Below are positions 17,202 to 26,454 of a DNA stretch of 64,000 bases, piece after piece. The notes beneath the pieces were generated by a model. It was not told where the DNA came from and searched no databases. It saw only the letters and a list, made by a program, of their open reading frames with translations. How positions within the stretch are numbered: the first letter of the stretch is position 1; every line of letters starts with the position of its first letter. The stretch lies in NCBI RefSeq assembly GCF_020463795.1, contig NZ_CP080025.1, positions 4,399,501 to 4,463,500 on the forward strand. The letters are read 5' to 3'. The translations under genes and the position numbers were made by a program. The stretch comes from Echinicola marina (GTDB lineage: Bacteria > Bacteroidota > Bacteroidia > Cytophagales > Cyclobacteriaceae).

Positions 17202-18503
17202 TTATTTTTCCAAACCAGGATTTCTTTCCAAAAATTCCTGATACAACCTGATATGTCTGCTGGTCATTGGAATCTTATATCCATCTATAAAGACATGCTT
17301 AATTTGGGTTTTGGTTTCAAATGGATCCCCATCAGCGATAAATAGGGTGGCGCTTTTACCTTCTTCTATGGAACCCAATCGATCATCCACACCAAATATC
17401 TCTGCGGGCACTATGGTTACTGCTTTGAGTGCTTCTTCCTTGCCCATGCCATAAGCAGCTGCAAAGCCAGCATTGAAGGGGAGATTCCTTACATTCTCTG
17501 CCTCATTGGTTCTTAAGGCTACCTTGACTCCAGCCTTTTGCATTTTACCGGCATTGGAATAAGCAGCATCATAGCGGTCTGAGTCTCTGGAAGGAATGGC
17601 CAAAACAGGGCCAGTAATCACGGGAAATCCAGCATCGGCTATTTCAGCTGCCACACGATAGCCTTCCGCTACACCGGTCAAAATGGCTTTTTTGACTTTC
17701 TTTTCTTTAATCCACTTGATGGCACTTAAGATATCTTCAGCCCTATTGACTTCAATCATCAAGGCCAATTCTCCTCTCACTACCTTGGCCAGCTGCTCCA
17801 TTTCAGGATAATAGGTCAAATCCGCATCAGCATCCTCCAATTTCATATAAGTACTCGCTCGCTCCCAAATATCATTGATATCTTTCAAGGCTTTCTGGGC
17901 ATCCTTTTCTATATCTTCATCGCTTCGCTTATCCCAGTGACCTCTGCGAGCCAAAGTGGGGAAATTCATGGGAACACCTTTAAAGCCGGCATACATTTGA
18001 TCAGGCGTGTAACCATTTAAATTGATCAAAGCTGAAGTACCTGGAAAAAGCCCCCCAGCTGGAACAGATAGGGTAGTGGTTACCCCTGAAACCCTTGTGA
18101 CAGGAATCACGACCGAATTAGGATTGACCGCAGTAAGGGCCTGCATATTGGGCGTTACATTACCGATCTCTGCATAGTCCTGTGTTTCGGCAAGAGAACC
18201 AACTTCCACCAATCCCATGCGGGTACCTGAATCAATCATGCCCGGATAAATAAACTGCCCCTGACAATCCAATTCAGTAGCAGAAGGGGCGCTTATATTT
18301 TTACCTATTTCCTGAATTTTACCAGCGGAAATCAGTACATCCGTATTCTCCAGCACGCCATCGGTAACGGTCACCACAGTAGCTCCTTTTAGCAAAAAAC
18401 TGCCTCCTTCAGGTTTTAAAACCTCTCCTTCTATTTGCCCATAGGACAACACAGGAAGAAGTAATAAAAGCACGATATATATAATTAAACTATTCTTTCT
18501 CAT
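17202..18503 (-). CDS. Amidohydrolase-like secreted protein lacking the HxH metal motif
   Basis: About 433 residues from MRKNSLIIYIVLLLLLPVLS, a signal peptide; an ATG at 18518 is an alternative. It has the amidohydrolase composite barrel (LLKGATVVTVTDGVLENTDV; RLGSIEEGKSATLFIADGDP). Where active family members have DxHxH it reads GMIDSGTRMGL. The later His ligands are also missing: ILTGVAEGYRV stands in place of the FTHVNEG type. So it is probably not a metal-dependent hydrolase on its own. It is the third gene of an operon with one intact homologue and may be a partner subunit or pseudoenzyme. Confidence 0.8.
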   Translation of the reverse strand: MRKNSLIIYIVLLLLLPVLSYGQIEGEVLKPEGGSFLLKGATVVTVTDGVLENTDVLISAGKIQEIGKNISAPSATELDCQGQFIYPGMIDSGTRMGLVEVGSLAETQDYAEIGNVTPNMQALTAVNPNSVVIPVTRVSGVTTTLSVPAGGLFPGTSALINLNGYTPDQMYAGFKGVPMNFPTLARRGHWDKRSDEDIEKDAQKALKDINDIWERASTYMKLEDADADLTYYPEMEQLAKVVRGELALMIEVNRAEDILSAIKWIKEKKVKKAILTGVAEGYRVAAEIADAGFPVITGPVLAIPSRDSDRYDAAYSNAGKMQKAGVKVALRTNEAENVRNLPFNAGFAAAYGMGKEEALKAVTIVPAEIFGVDDRLGSIEEGKSATLFIADGDPFETKTQIKHVFIDGYKIPMTSRHIRLYQEFLERNPGLEK

Positions 18504-18540
18504 ATTGTATCTATTCATCTATTTATCAATGAATTATATA

Positions 18541-19932
18541 TTAATGGGTGTGCGTAAAATTGGCTGCTTCTTCAGTGAACAATTCCACACCATGCATGCA
18601 ACGCTCATCCTCCGCTTGAAGGTAAACCGGCTCCACCATTTGCGTTGGACTAACCTTTAATCTTTGGTCATCCACATCTTCATTGATGTCAAAGTATTTA
18701 ATCCCATCCACAAAAGTCATCTGAGGTTTGGCATAGACAGAAAGGGGATGTTGGTCAAAGATTACTAGGTCGGCTTGTTTTCCTTCTTCGATAGAACCCA
18801 CGTATTGATCTATACCCAATTGCTTGGCAGGATTGATGGTAATCAATGACAATGCCTGTTCATCGCTAAGACCACCATACCTTTGGGTCTTGGCAGCTTC
18901 ATGGTAAAGGTGACGAATTAATTCATTGGAATCTGAATTGATGGAAGTAATCACATCATTTTCCATTAAGATGGCAGCATTGTAAGCTGTAGAATAATAC
19001 ACCTCAAACTTATAAGCCCACCAATCACTGAACACAGAAGCTCCCATTGTATATTTGGCGAGTTCAGGGGCTACTTTAAATCCCTCGTTCACATGGGTAA
19101 ATACCAATTTATCCACACCAAAATCCCTACAAACATTGATCAACATATAAATTTCATCTGCCCGATACGAATGACAGTGAATAATGATTTCACCATCTAA
19201 AATATCAGATAGTGTTTCCAGTTTCAAGTTATATTCAGGAGGCGTGACAGTGCTGTTCTTCTTATCCTTTGCGGCATTATAGGTCTCCCATTTCTTTTTG
19301 TACTGAATAGCTTCTTCAAATCCATTTCTAATGACAGCTTCTACTCCCATCCTGGTTCTTGGCTGGAGGTTTTTACCGCGTCCATGAACCCTGGTTGGAT
19401 TTTCTCCCAAAGCAAACTTTATGGTCCTTGGTGCTTCCTTCATAAAAAGACCTTCAGGATCACTCGTGCCATACCTGTACTTCATGGTTATACTTTGCCC
19501 GCCAATGGCATTGGCAGAACCATGTAATCCATGTGCAATGGTCGTCCCTCCGGCCAGCGCACGGTAAATTCCCACATCAAATGGATTGACCACGTCTGCC
19601 ATGGATACTTGTGCAGTAATCGGGGCGGTGGCTTCATTGACCACATCCAAGGCCAAATGGGAATGGGCATCAATGATTCCTGGCATCAGAAATTTACCCG
19701 AAGCATCTATGCTTTCTACGCCTTTTGGCACAGAAAGGCCCTGCCCAATTTTCTTGATCAATCCATCCTCAACCAATACATCAGTATTTTCAAGGGTTCC
19801 TTGCGTTACCGTAAGCACCGTAGCATTCTTTATCAATACACTGCCCTTGGGACTTTGGGCAGAAAGCCCATGAGCCACTAAAAGCAATCCAAATAAGAGT
19901 ATATATCTAAATTTCATCATTGATCTCATCAT
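18541..19932 (-). CDS. Secreted amidohydrolase with intact metal site
   Basis: A 463-residue protein with a signal peptide (FRYILLFGLLLVAHGLSAQ). It is the only one of the three tandem amidohydrolases with a full set of ligands: GIIDAHSHLALD (HxH), IIHCHSY, FTHVNEGF and INSDSNE. The family includes imidazolonepropionase-like and peptidase-like enzymes, so the substrate (an amide, perhaps a cyclic dipeptide-like compound) cannot be read from sequence. Its ATG overlaps the stop of the upstream gene (TAATG), giving translational coupling. The C-terminus contains clustered His (FTHTH). Confidence 0.85.
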   Translation of the reverse strand: MMRSMMKFRYILLFGLLLVAHGLSAQSPKGSVLIKNATVLTVTQGTLENTDVLVEDGLIKKIGQGLSVPKGVESIDASGKFLMPGIIDAHSHLALDVVNEATAPITAQVSMADVVNPFDVGIYRALAGGTTIAHGLHGSANAIGGQSITMKYRYGTSDPEGLFMKEAPRTIKFALGENPTRVHGRGKNLQPRTRMGVEAVIRNGFEEAIQYKKKWETYNAAKDKKNSTVTPPEYNLKLETLSDILDGEIIIHCHSYRADEIYMLINVCRDFGVDKLVFTHVNEGFKVAPELAKYTMGASVFSDWWAYKFEVYYSTAYNAAILMENDVITSINSDSNELIRHLYHEAAKTQRYGGLSDEQALSLITINPAKQLGIDQYVGSIEEGKQADLVIFDQHPLSVYAKPQMTFVDGIKYFDINEDVDDQRLKVSPTQMVEPVYLQAEDERCMHGVELFTEEAANFTHTH

Positions 19933-21608
19933 TAAAATTCTAATTCTGGAACCTTACTGGCAGTTATGGAATATTTTCCTTTGTCCTTAATACTGAAATC
20001 CCCCTCAAACTCATTCTCCTTCACTATTCCTTTCGTATGGACAATAAGCTTTTCTTCCCTAACCATAATAGAGAAGGTAAAAGAGAGTTCTTTACCATCA
20101 AAATGGATGTCTTTTAACTTCCGACTAACCTGTCCACTACCTTCAGGATCATCTACCAAGATTTCTCCTTGTAATTCTTTATCACTTATTTCAAATTTTA
20201 TGTTTCCTTTTGAAGTTCCTCCAGGTGTCTTGGATTCATAATTCCAGGTCCCCACCAGCGCTTTGGCTTTGGCCATGTTTATCTTTGAATGATCTTCCTC
20301 ATATTCAAATAAATACCCATCCGCAAAAACATATTTTATTTTAGTTTCCTCAAGGCCCAGCTTGTCAGTGGTGATGACCAAATTGGCCAAGTTACCCTCA
20401 GCGATACTGCCTGCATAGCGACTAATGCCCAATAATTCAGCAGCATTAATGGTCAAAGCGGCAAGAGCTGCTTCCTCACTTAATCCATTAGAAATCATTA
20501 AATTAAGGTTTTTCATAAAATCTGCTGATTTGGCATCCTGCGTACTAAATGCAAAAGTAATTCCCGCCTTTTCAAAATTGGCAGCCTGCATAAGTACTTC
20601 ATTATAGGCCGCTACCACGCGTTCCTGGGATTTCTTAGCTTCCGCAGTAGCTTCTTCTAATGCTGCCTTTGAAGCTTTTGGATCTGGAAGGTCAAGTGAA
20701 AGAATTACAGCGGCATTGGCAGCTTTTATCTCATCTGTCAAATTGCTTCCTTCTTCTATTCCTGCCAATACCAACTCAAAACCTAACTCATTTTGCAGCC
20801 TTAATGCCCTACGGATCTCCAATTCATTTTTGGTTTTGAAAATCACAGGGATTTCTTGATTAATCACTGGATAAAAGGCCTCCAAACTTGGATCATTTTG
20901 GGGTCTGGCCAACCCATTACCTTCGGTGGTAAACATCTTGCCATGTTCTTGTCTAAGCTTGGCGTTTTTATACAATTCCCTCCATTTTGCCATCAATCCT
21001 AGCGTGGTGCCGGGGTATAATCCCCTAGGCGTTTTGAACTGTGCAAACAAGCCGGTCTCTGATAACAGATAATTAGATGATTTTTCATGGCCAAAAACTA
21101 CCAATGCGGTTTTCCCCGGCAGCATCAGACCTTTGGGAGCGATCTGTGAAATGGTAAAACCATTTTTTCTCCATTCTTGGACATTATGGTCATTGACATC
21201 CCAGTAATCCAACACTTGAAGTTCAGGCGTGATACCTGCCACATCATTGGGAGGATTAGATGGATCCATGCCTTCAGGCTTTTGGGCCTCTTCGGGAGCG
21301 GAGACACCCTGCTCACCCAATGCATCAATGAATCCTGGATATATCATCAAGGAATCTCCGGGAATTATTTGTGCATCAACTGGAATTTTAGCATTTGTCC
21401 CTATTTTTTCAAAAAGCCCATCTTTGATAATTATGGTACCATGGTCAATGGTTTTGCCGGGGGAGGTGATAATGGTAGCGTTGGTGATGGCATAGGTTCC
21501 TGTGACTCGTCTTTTCCCGGTATAATCACTTTGGGAATAAACAGATTGTCCAAGCAGTAAACAAATCCACACCATTAAAAGCTTTAAGGTGTTCTGTCTT
21601 TTAATCAT
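19932..21608 (-). CDS. Amidohydrolase-like secreted protein with C-terminal beta domain, no HxH
   Basis: A 558-residue protein with a signal peptide (LLMVWICLLLGQSVYSQ). The amidohydrolase framework is seen at ITNATIITSPGKTIDHGTII and RYAGSIAEGNLANLVITT. The HxH position reads GFIDALGEQGV, and no substitute His ligands are evident. Residues from about 440 form an extra beta-rich domain (VGTWNYESKTPGGTSKGNIK onward), lipocalin-like in appearance. It is first in the operon and overlaps the active homologue by one base. It may bind the substrate or stabilise the active subunit. Confidence 0.8.
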   Translation of the reverse strand: MIKRQNTLKLLMVWICLLLGQSVYSQSDYTGKRRVTGTYAITNATIITSPGKTIDHGTIIIKDGLFEKIGTNAKIPVDAQIIPGDSLMIYPGFIDALGEQGVSAPEEAQKPEGMDPSNPPNDVAGITPELQVLDYWDVNDHNVQEWRKNGFTISQIAPKGLMLPGKTALVVFGHEKSSNYLLSETGLFAQFKTPRGLYPGTTLGLMAKWRELYKNAKLRQEHGKMFTTEGNGLARPQNDPSLEAFYPVINQEIPVIFKTKNELEIRRALRLQNELGFELVLAGIEEGSNLTDEIKAANAAVILSLDLPDPKASKAALEEATAEAKKSQERVVAAYNEVLMQAANFEKAGITFAFSTQDAKSADFMKNLNLMISNGLSEEAALAALTINAAELLGISRYAGSIAEGNLANLVITTDKLGLEETKIKYVFADGYLFEYEEDHSKINMAKAKALVGTWNYESKTPGGTSKGNIKFEISDKELQGEILVDDPEGSGQVSRKLKDIHFDGKELSFTFSIMVREEKLIVHTKGIVKENEFEGDFSIKDKGKYSITASKVPELEF

Positions 21609-21851
21609 AAAATTATGGGTAGATAAAGTATTAAATCAAACCATAAACTAACAAAAGATTTATTTTTTGACATAGCATAATTTTCTTATCGGTAAAATAA
21701 TATGGTTAAATGCGTAATTATATATGTGAAAAATGTTTTTCACTATTTGAAAATAACCTGCAAAAAATCGATGTTATACGAATGGTATTTGTAGATAGAA
21801 TTATTAAGAAAAGTGTATATTTTTACCTATTAAACGACGTTAACATCAGCC

Positions 21852-22211
21852 ATGAAAGATATTTTAGTAATTGAAGATGACCTCTTAATTTTGAAAATGG
21901 TGGAGTTTAGACTTAAAAAAGAGGGACATAAAGTGATTTTGGCTGAAGACGGAAATGAAGGCGTAAAAGCCTTGGAAGAAAATACTCCTGACCTAATCAT
22001 CACCGATATTATGGTCCCATTTAAAAGTGGGATTGAAATCATAGAATTTGCCAGGGCAAAATATCCAGAGTGTCCGATTATTGTACTTAGCGCATTGGGT
22101 GAAGAGGAGGGGACAGTAATGGAAGCCTTCAACCTGGGGGTTTCTGATTTTGTGCCTAAACCATTCAACCCAAATGAACTCGCTATTAGGGTGAAGAGAC
22201 TGATTAATTGA
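21852..22211 (+). CDS. Single-domain response regulator
   Basis: A 119-residue protein made only of a REC domain. The acidic pocket is Glu8-Asp10 (VIEDD), the phosphoacceptor is Asp52 (LIITDIMVP), the switch residue is Ser80 (IIVLSALG) and the conserved Lys is Lys103 (VPKPF). There is no output domain, so it must act by protein contact. It lies 17 bases before the HEAT-repeat gene, so it probably controls the exopolysaccharide machinery after translation. No kinase gene is nearby. Confidence 0.93.
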   Translation: MKDILVIEDDLLILKMVEFRLKKEGHKVILAEDGNEGVKALEENTPDLIITDIMVPFKSGIEIIEFARAKYPECPIIVLSALGEEEGTVMEAFNLGVSDFVPKPFNPNELAIRVKRLIN

Positions 22212-22228
22212 ACCGGTAATACATTATT

Positions 22229-23788
22229 GTGATCAAACTTTACTTAAGTTTTCTTTTTGCAGCATTGCTGTCATTAAAAGTCTGTACAGTTACTGCTTTT
22301 CAAGTGAGTGACTCAGTGGCTACCATTTCATTTCTAAATGGGGTGGAAAAGGTAGAGTCCATGTACTTTAAACTCAAGATCAAAAAAGATCAACCAAGCC
22401 AAAGCATTGACCCACAAGCCAATCAGCTTGAGCAAATCTTAAACAAGGTTTATTACGATTTTGAAAAGGCTACTTTTACTAGAGATTCTTTAATTAATGT
22501 CGGGATCAATAATACGGACATAGAGTATTATATTTTTGATGATGCCAAGGAATTTAAAGAAGTCGTTGACTATATATCGATAGTTAAGAAAAATGAACTT
22601 TACATTCCTAAAACAGAAAAAGCACAAACGAATGAAAAGTTGATCATTGCTGCAAGTAGGATACCATTTAAGCCCTTTTATAAGTTAAAGTACAAAATCT
22701 TTAATGATGTTAAATTCATTATTCTACTTGGGATTTTGGGTCTGTTTCTTATTACTTTTCTGGCACTACTATTTTTTCTTACCATCGTCAGATCAAAAAA
22801 TGCTAAGCAGAAAAAACATATCCAGGAATACAAACTGCTTTGCCAATCACCTATTTCCAGTTTACTGTTTGAATACAGTTATCAGGAAATTGAGTCAATG
22901 ACCTTCGACCAAATAGCCAATGAATTTGGTAAATCCAATTTTAGTAAAACACTTTTTAAAGACACACTGGTCAAGGAAATTGTTAATGTCAATAAAAACC
23001 TAAAAGGTGAGTTTAAAGATAAACTGAGAGCCATTTATACCATACTTGACCTAGACAAGTTTTCTCTGCACAAGTTAAAAAGTAGAAACTGGGACGAGCA
23101 AAGTTCTGGTATAGTTGAGCTTTTTGAAATGAATATAGAATATGCCGTAGAGGAAATAGAAAAACTGATCTACAGTAAAAACTTCATTGTAAGGACCAAT
23201 GCTGTAAGGGCTGTTTTGCATCTCTCTATAGATAAAGACCTGAAATTCTTGGCACAGCAGAAATACCCACTTTCAAAATGGCAACAAATGTCCATTTACA
23301 GGGTCTTGAAAAATATCCCAAAAACAGAAAAAGTAGGAGTTGCCATTCTATTGGATTCAGAAAACCACACAGTTCGACTCTTCGGAATAAGGCTGGTCAG
23401 GTTTCTTGGAAAGATTGAGTTAATAGAAAAACTTTCTAAAATGTATGATAATGTCACCTATTCTGAGCAGGAGGAAATTTTAAAATCCTTCAAGGCATTA
23501 ACTGCTTTTGGGGAGTTGGAATTGGTTCATAAGGTACTGATGGGAAATGATCATCCTCTTTCTACTTTGGCCGCTAATTTATTGGCAGACATTGGAAATG
23601 AAGACTCAATAGAATTCCTCTGTAAAAAAGTCAAGGAGACAGAAGATTTCAAACTGCAAAAATGCATTCTAACAAGCTTGCATGCATTGGATGAGCAAAG
23701 ATTTGAAATAGAAGTCCAAAACCTCAACCAAGAGCATATTTACCTAATCAAAAATCACATAAAAGACAGTTTGCTGAGCTATGTATAG
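22229..23788 (+). CDS. HEAT-repeat membrane protein of the exopolysaccharide operon
   Basis: A 519-residue protein from a GTG start. It has an N-terminal signal (LYLSFLFAALLSLKVCTVTA), a periplasmic part to about residue 160 and one transmembrane helix at about 165-190 (FIILLGILGLFLITFLALLF). A cytoplasmic domain of about 320 residues follows, with helical HEAT-like repeats (for example NFIVRTNAVRAVLHLSIDKD and HTVRLFGIRLVRFLGK). It overlaps the glycosyltransferase gene by 8 bases. A scaffold linking the response regulator inside to the synthase and periplasmic parts would fit this topology; that is inference. Confidence 0.75.
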   Translation: MIKLYLSFLFAALLSLKVCTVTAFQVSDSVATISFLNGVEKVESMYFKLKIKKDQPSQSIDPQANQLEQILNKVYYDFEKATFTRDSLINVGINNTDIEYYIFDDAKEFKEVVDYISIVKKNELYIPKTEKAQTNEKLIIAASRIPFKPFYKLKYKIFNDVKFIILLGILGLFLITFLALLFFLTIVRSKNAKQKKHIQEYKLLCQSPISSLLFEYSYQEIESMTFDQIANEFGKSNFSKTLFKDTLVKEIVNVNKNLKGEFKDKLRAIYTILDLDKFSLHKLKSRNWDEQSSGIVELFEMNIEYAVEEIEKLIYSKNFIVRTNAVRAVLHLSIDKDLKFLAQQKYPLSKWQQMSIYRVLKNIPKTEKVGVAILLDSENHTVRLFGIRLVRFLGKIELIEKLSKMYDNVTYSEQEEILKSFKALTAFGELELVHKVLMGNDHPLSTLAANLLADIGNEDSIEFLCKKVKETEDFKLQKCILTSLHALDEQRFEIEVQNLNQEHIYLIKNHIKDSLLSYV

Positions 23789-25235
23789 TTTACTTTTCGA
23801 TTTGGTAACCCAAGTTATGGGCATGTTTTTCCTGTTTTATGGATTTGCTGTGATCATCATCTATATGATCATCACCCTGCTTTCTGGGCTAGAACTAAGG
23901 GAACAAATCAAGAAAAATAAGTTTGTGGACTACAAAGATGTAATCACAACGCCTGTAGGTCCTAGTGTTTCCATTCTAGCACCTGCCTATAATGAAGGTA
24001 AAACCATCGTTCAAAATGTTAGGAGCTTACTTTCTTTACATTACAGTAGATATGAGGTAATCATTATCAATGATGGTAGCAAGGATGATTCAATAGACTT
24101 ATTGATAAAGAATTTTGACTTAAGAAAGACAGAATTTGCCTTTGAACAGGTAATTGACACTGCTAAGGTAAAAGCTGTTTACAAATCCAACAACCCTTCA
24201 TTCAGCAAACTGATTGTTGTGGATAAGGAAAATGGAGGCAAAGCTGATGCCTTAAATGCTGGAATAAATATTAGCGGACAGGAACTGATAGCCTGTATAG
24301 ATGTGGACTGTATTTTGGCTCCCGACAGTATTGTTAGAATGTTGAGACCTTTCTTGGAAGAAACCAATAAGAAGGTTATAGCAGTAGGAGGAGGGATTGG
24401 TATAGCCAACAACTGTGATATCAAGGATGGGACCGTTGTAAAATACAGGGTTCCTGACAGCTTATTGGGAAGGTTTCAAGTAATTGAATATTTCCGCTCG
24501 TTTCTTTTGGGACGCTTGGCATGGTCAAGAATGAACGGACTTTTACTTATTTCAGGAGCTTTTGGATTCTTTGATAAGGAATTGGTATTAAAAGTCGGAG
24601 GATATTTCCCTAAGACGGTAGGAGAGGATATGGAATTAGTGGTAAGGATGAGACGCTATATGGAAGAACAAAAACTTCCTTATAAAGTGGCTTTTGTTTC
24701 TGATCCGCTTTGTTGGACTGAAGTTCCTGAAACGGAAGAAGTCCTTTCCAAACAAAGGAATAGATGGATGCGCGGAACAATAGAAACACTGCAGCTGCAC
24801 AGAACCATGCAACTGAATCCAAAATATGGATTCATAGGAATGATATCTTTTCCTTTTTGGTCATTATTTGAAAAAAATGCACCAATAATAGAACTCCTTG
24901 GTGCCATTTATACCATCATCTTGATCGTCATGGGAGATTTCAGTGCGCTTTACTTTCTAAGTCTTTTTGTGCTGATTTATTTCTTTGCTGTAATGCTTTC
25001 GTCTTTCAGTATACTATTCGAAGAGCTGGCCTTTGACAATTATCAAGAAAAAGGTGACCTGAAAAAGCTGATCACAACGGTTTTAAAGGAGCCTCTTTTC
25101 ATACATCCAAAAATAATGAGCTGGTGTATGAAAGGCCACTGGCAATTTATCAAAGGCATTGGAGGCTGGGGTGAAATGGTTCGTGTGGGATTTAATAACA
25201 AATTGAAATCAAGTTCAGAGAATAATGGCAAATAA
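23781..25235 (+). CDS. Processive family-2 glycosyltransferase (polysaccharide synthase)
   Basis: A 484-residue membrane protein. After an N-terminal helix (about 10-35) comes the GT-A domain: SILAPAYNEGKTI, IIINDGSKDDS (Asp98), DVDC at 174-177, GED at 281-283 and the processivity motif QRNRW at 325-329. Several transmembrane helices follow. D, DxD, ED and QxxRW are the marks of PgaC/BcsA/hyaluronan-type synthases that extend a polymer and extrude it through the inner membrane. No PilZ domain is present, so control may come from the response regulator. The sugar is unknown. Confidence 0.88.
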   Translation: MYSLLFDLVTQVMGMFFLFYGFAVIIIYMIITLLSGLELREQIKKNKFVDYKDVITTPVGPSVSILAPAYNEGKTIVQNVRSLLSLHYSRYEVIIINDGSKDDSIDLLIKNFDLRKTEFAFEQVIDTAKVKAVYKSNNPSFSKLIVVDKENGGKADALNAGINISGQELIACIDVDCILAPDSIVRMLRPFLEETNKKVIAVGGGIGIANNCDIKDGTVVKYRVPDSLLGRFQVIEYFRSFLLGRLAWSRMNGLLLISGAFGFFDKELVLKVGGYFPKTVGEDMELVVRMRRYMEEQKLPYKVAFVSDPLCWTEVPETEEVLSKQRNRWMRGTIETLQLHRTMQLNPKYGFIGMISFPFWSLFEKNAPIIELLGAIYTIILIVMGDFSALYFLSLFVLIYFFAVMLSSFSILFEELAFDNYQEKGDLKKLITTVLKEPLFIHPKIMSWCMKGHWQFIKGIGGWGEMVRVGFNNKLKSSSENNGK

Positions 25236-26454
25236 AACTATATATACCCTATTAATATTAAGTCTATTTGCAATTCCTGCAATGGCCCAAGAAAACTTTG
25301 ATCCGGATAAAAAGTTTTTTGAGGCTAGGGACATGGCCATTAATGGAGATAGAGCAGAAGCTATAAAGTTGGCCAATAAAATCGTAGAAAAATATCCCGG
25401 TTATTCTGATGTTTGGATCTTATTGGGGAGAATGTACAGTTGGGATGGAAAAAATGATTCCGCATCGATTTATTTTGAAAAAGCCATTGAAATCAGCCCG
25501 GATTATGAAGATGCATATATAGGGTATCTTGACAATTTATTCTGGGCAGACCAACTTGATTCTGCAGGGCAGGTACTGGACAGAGCTGAAACGCAATTTG
25601 GCAAAGGCTCTTCAGCCCTGCAATACAGAAAGTCAAAGTATGCTTATTATCGCGAAGATTATAAACAAGCCATTCAAATAGCTGAGGAACTATATGAGAA
25701 CAATGCCAGTATAGATGGCTTGCTTTCTTATATCCAACGAATAAAGCGATTAACGATAAAAAGTGCTGTAGGTGTAACTGCAGACCATGATTCATTCCAA
25801 GGGCAGTTGACGCCTTGGCAAACCTATTCCTTATACGCTAGAACCAGAGTAGGATTCCTGGGCAATGTCATTGGACGAGCAACTCACTCACATCGCTTTG
25901 ACAGCAATGGTACCCAATATGAAATAGATGCTTACCCAAGTTTGGGAAAAAATTCCTATGCCTACGTCAATGTGGGTGCTTCGAATGCCTCATTTTTTCC
26001 CAATTATAGATTTGGAACTTCCATATATTGGAGTCTACCAAAAGCCTATGAATTTGATATTGGGTACAGGCATCTTCGCTTTAGTGAAACTACCCATATC
26101 CTTACAGCCTCTGTGGGCAAATACACCGGTAATTGGTGGTTAAACTTGAGGGCTAATCATGTCCCTTCCGAAGAAGGAGGCTCCATAAGCGGAAATATCC
26201 AAGCCAGGTACTACTTCAAAGGGTCTGAGGATTACTTTGTAGCTCAAGTAAGTACTGGGGTATCCCCTGATGAGGAAGATAGGGATCTTCAGTCTCAATT
26301 ATTGAATTCCTACAGGGCAAGGGTAGGCTACCAGCAACTTTGGAGTCCAAGATGGCTAGGTTATGCCTTTGTGGGCTATTCTTATGATGAACTAAGCCCA
26401 GACAACTATCGACCAAATCTAAATATTTCAATAGGAACTGAATTCAGATTTTAA
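25225..26454 (+). CDS. TPR and YaiO-like outer-membrane beta-barrel protein
   Basis: A 409-residue protein with a signal peptide (TLLILSLFAIPAMAQ), TPR-like repeats at about residues 30-170 (EAIKLANKIVEKYPGYSDVW; ASIYFEKAIEISPDYEDAYI) and a C-terminal region of alternating beta strands ending in Phe (SIGTEFRF). It resembles the YaiO family. TPR plus barrel is the layout of exporters such as PgaA and BcsC, so it probably carries the polymer across the outer membrane. It overlaps the genes on both sides (11 bases and 1 base). Confidence 0.82.
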   Translation: MANKTIYTLLILSLFAIPAMAQENFDPDKKFFEARDMAINGDRAEAIKLANKIVEKYPGYSDVWILLGRMYSWDGKNDSASIYFEKAIEISPDYEDAYIGYLDNLFWADQLDSAGQVLDRAETQFGKGSSALQYRKSKYAYYREDYKQAIQIAEELYENNASIDGLLSYIQRIKRLTIKSAVGVTADHDSFQGQLTPWQTYSLYARTRVGFLGNVIGRATHSHRFDSNGTQYEIDAYPSLGKNSYAYVNVGASNASFFPNYRFGTSIYWSLPKAYEFDIGYRHLRFSETTHILTASVGKYTGNWWLNLRANHVPSEEGGSISGNIQARYYFKGSEDYFVAQVSTGVSPDEEDRDLQSQLLNSYRARVGYQQLWSPRWLGYAFVGYSYDELSPDNYRPNLNISIGTEFRF

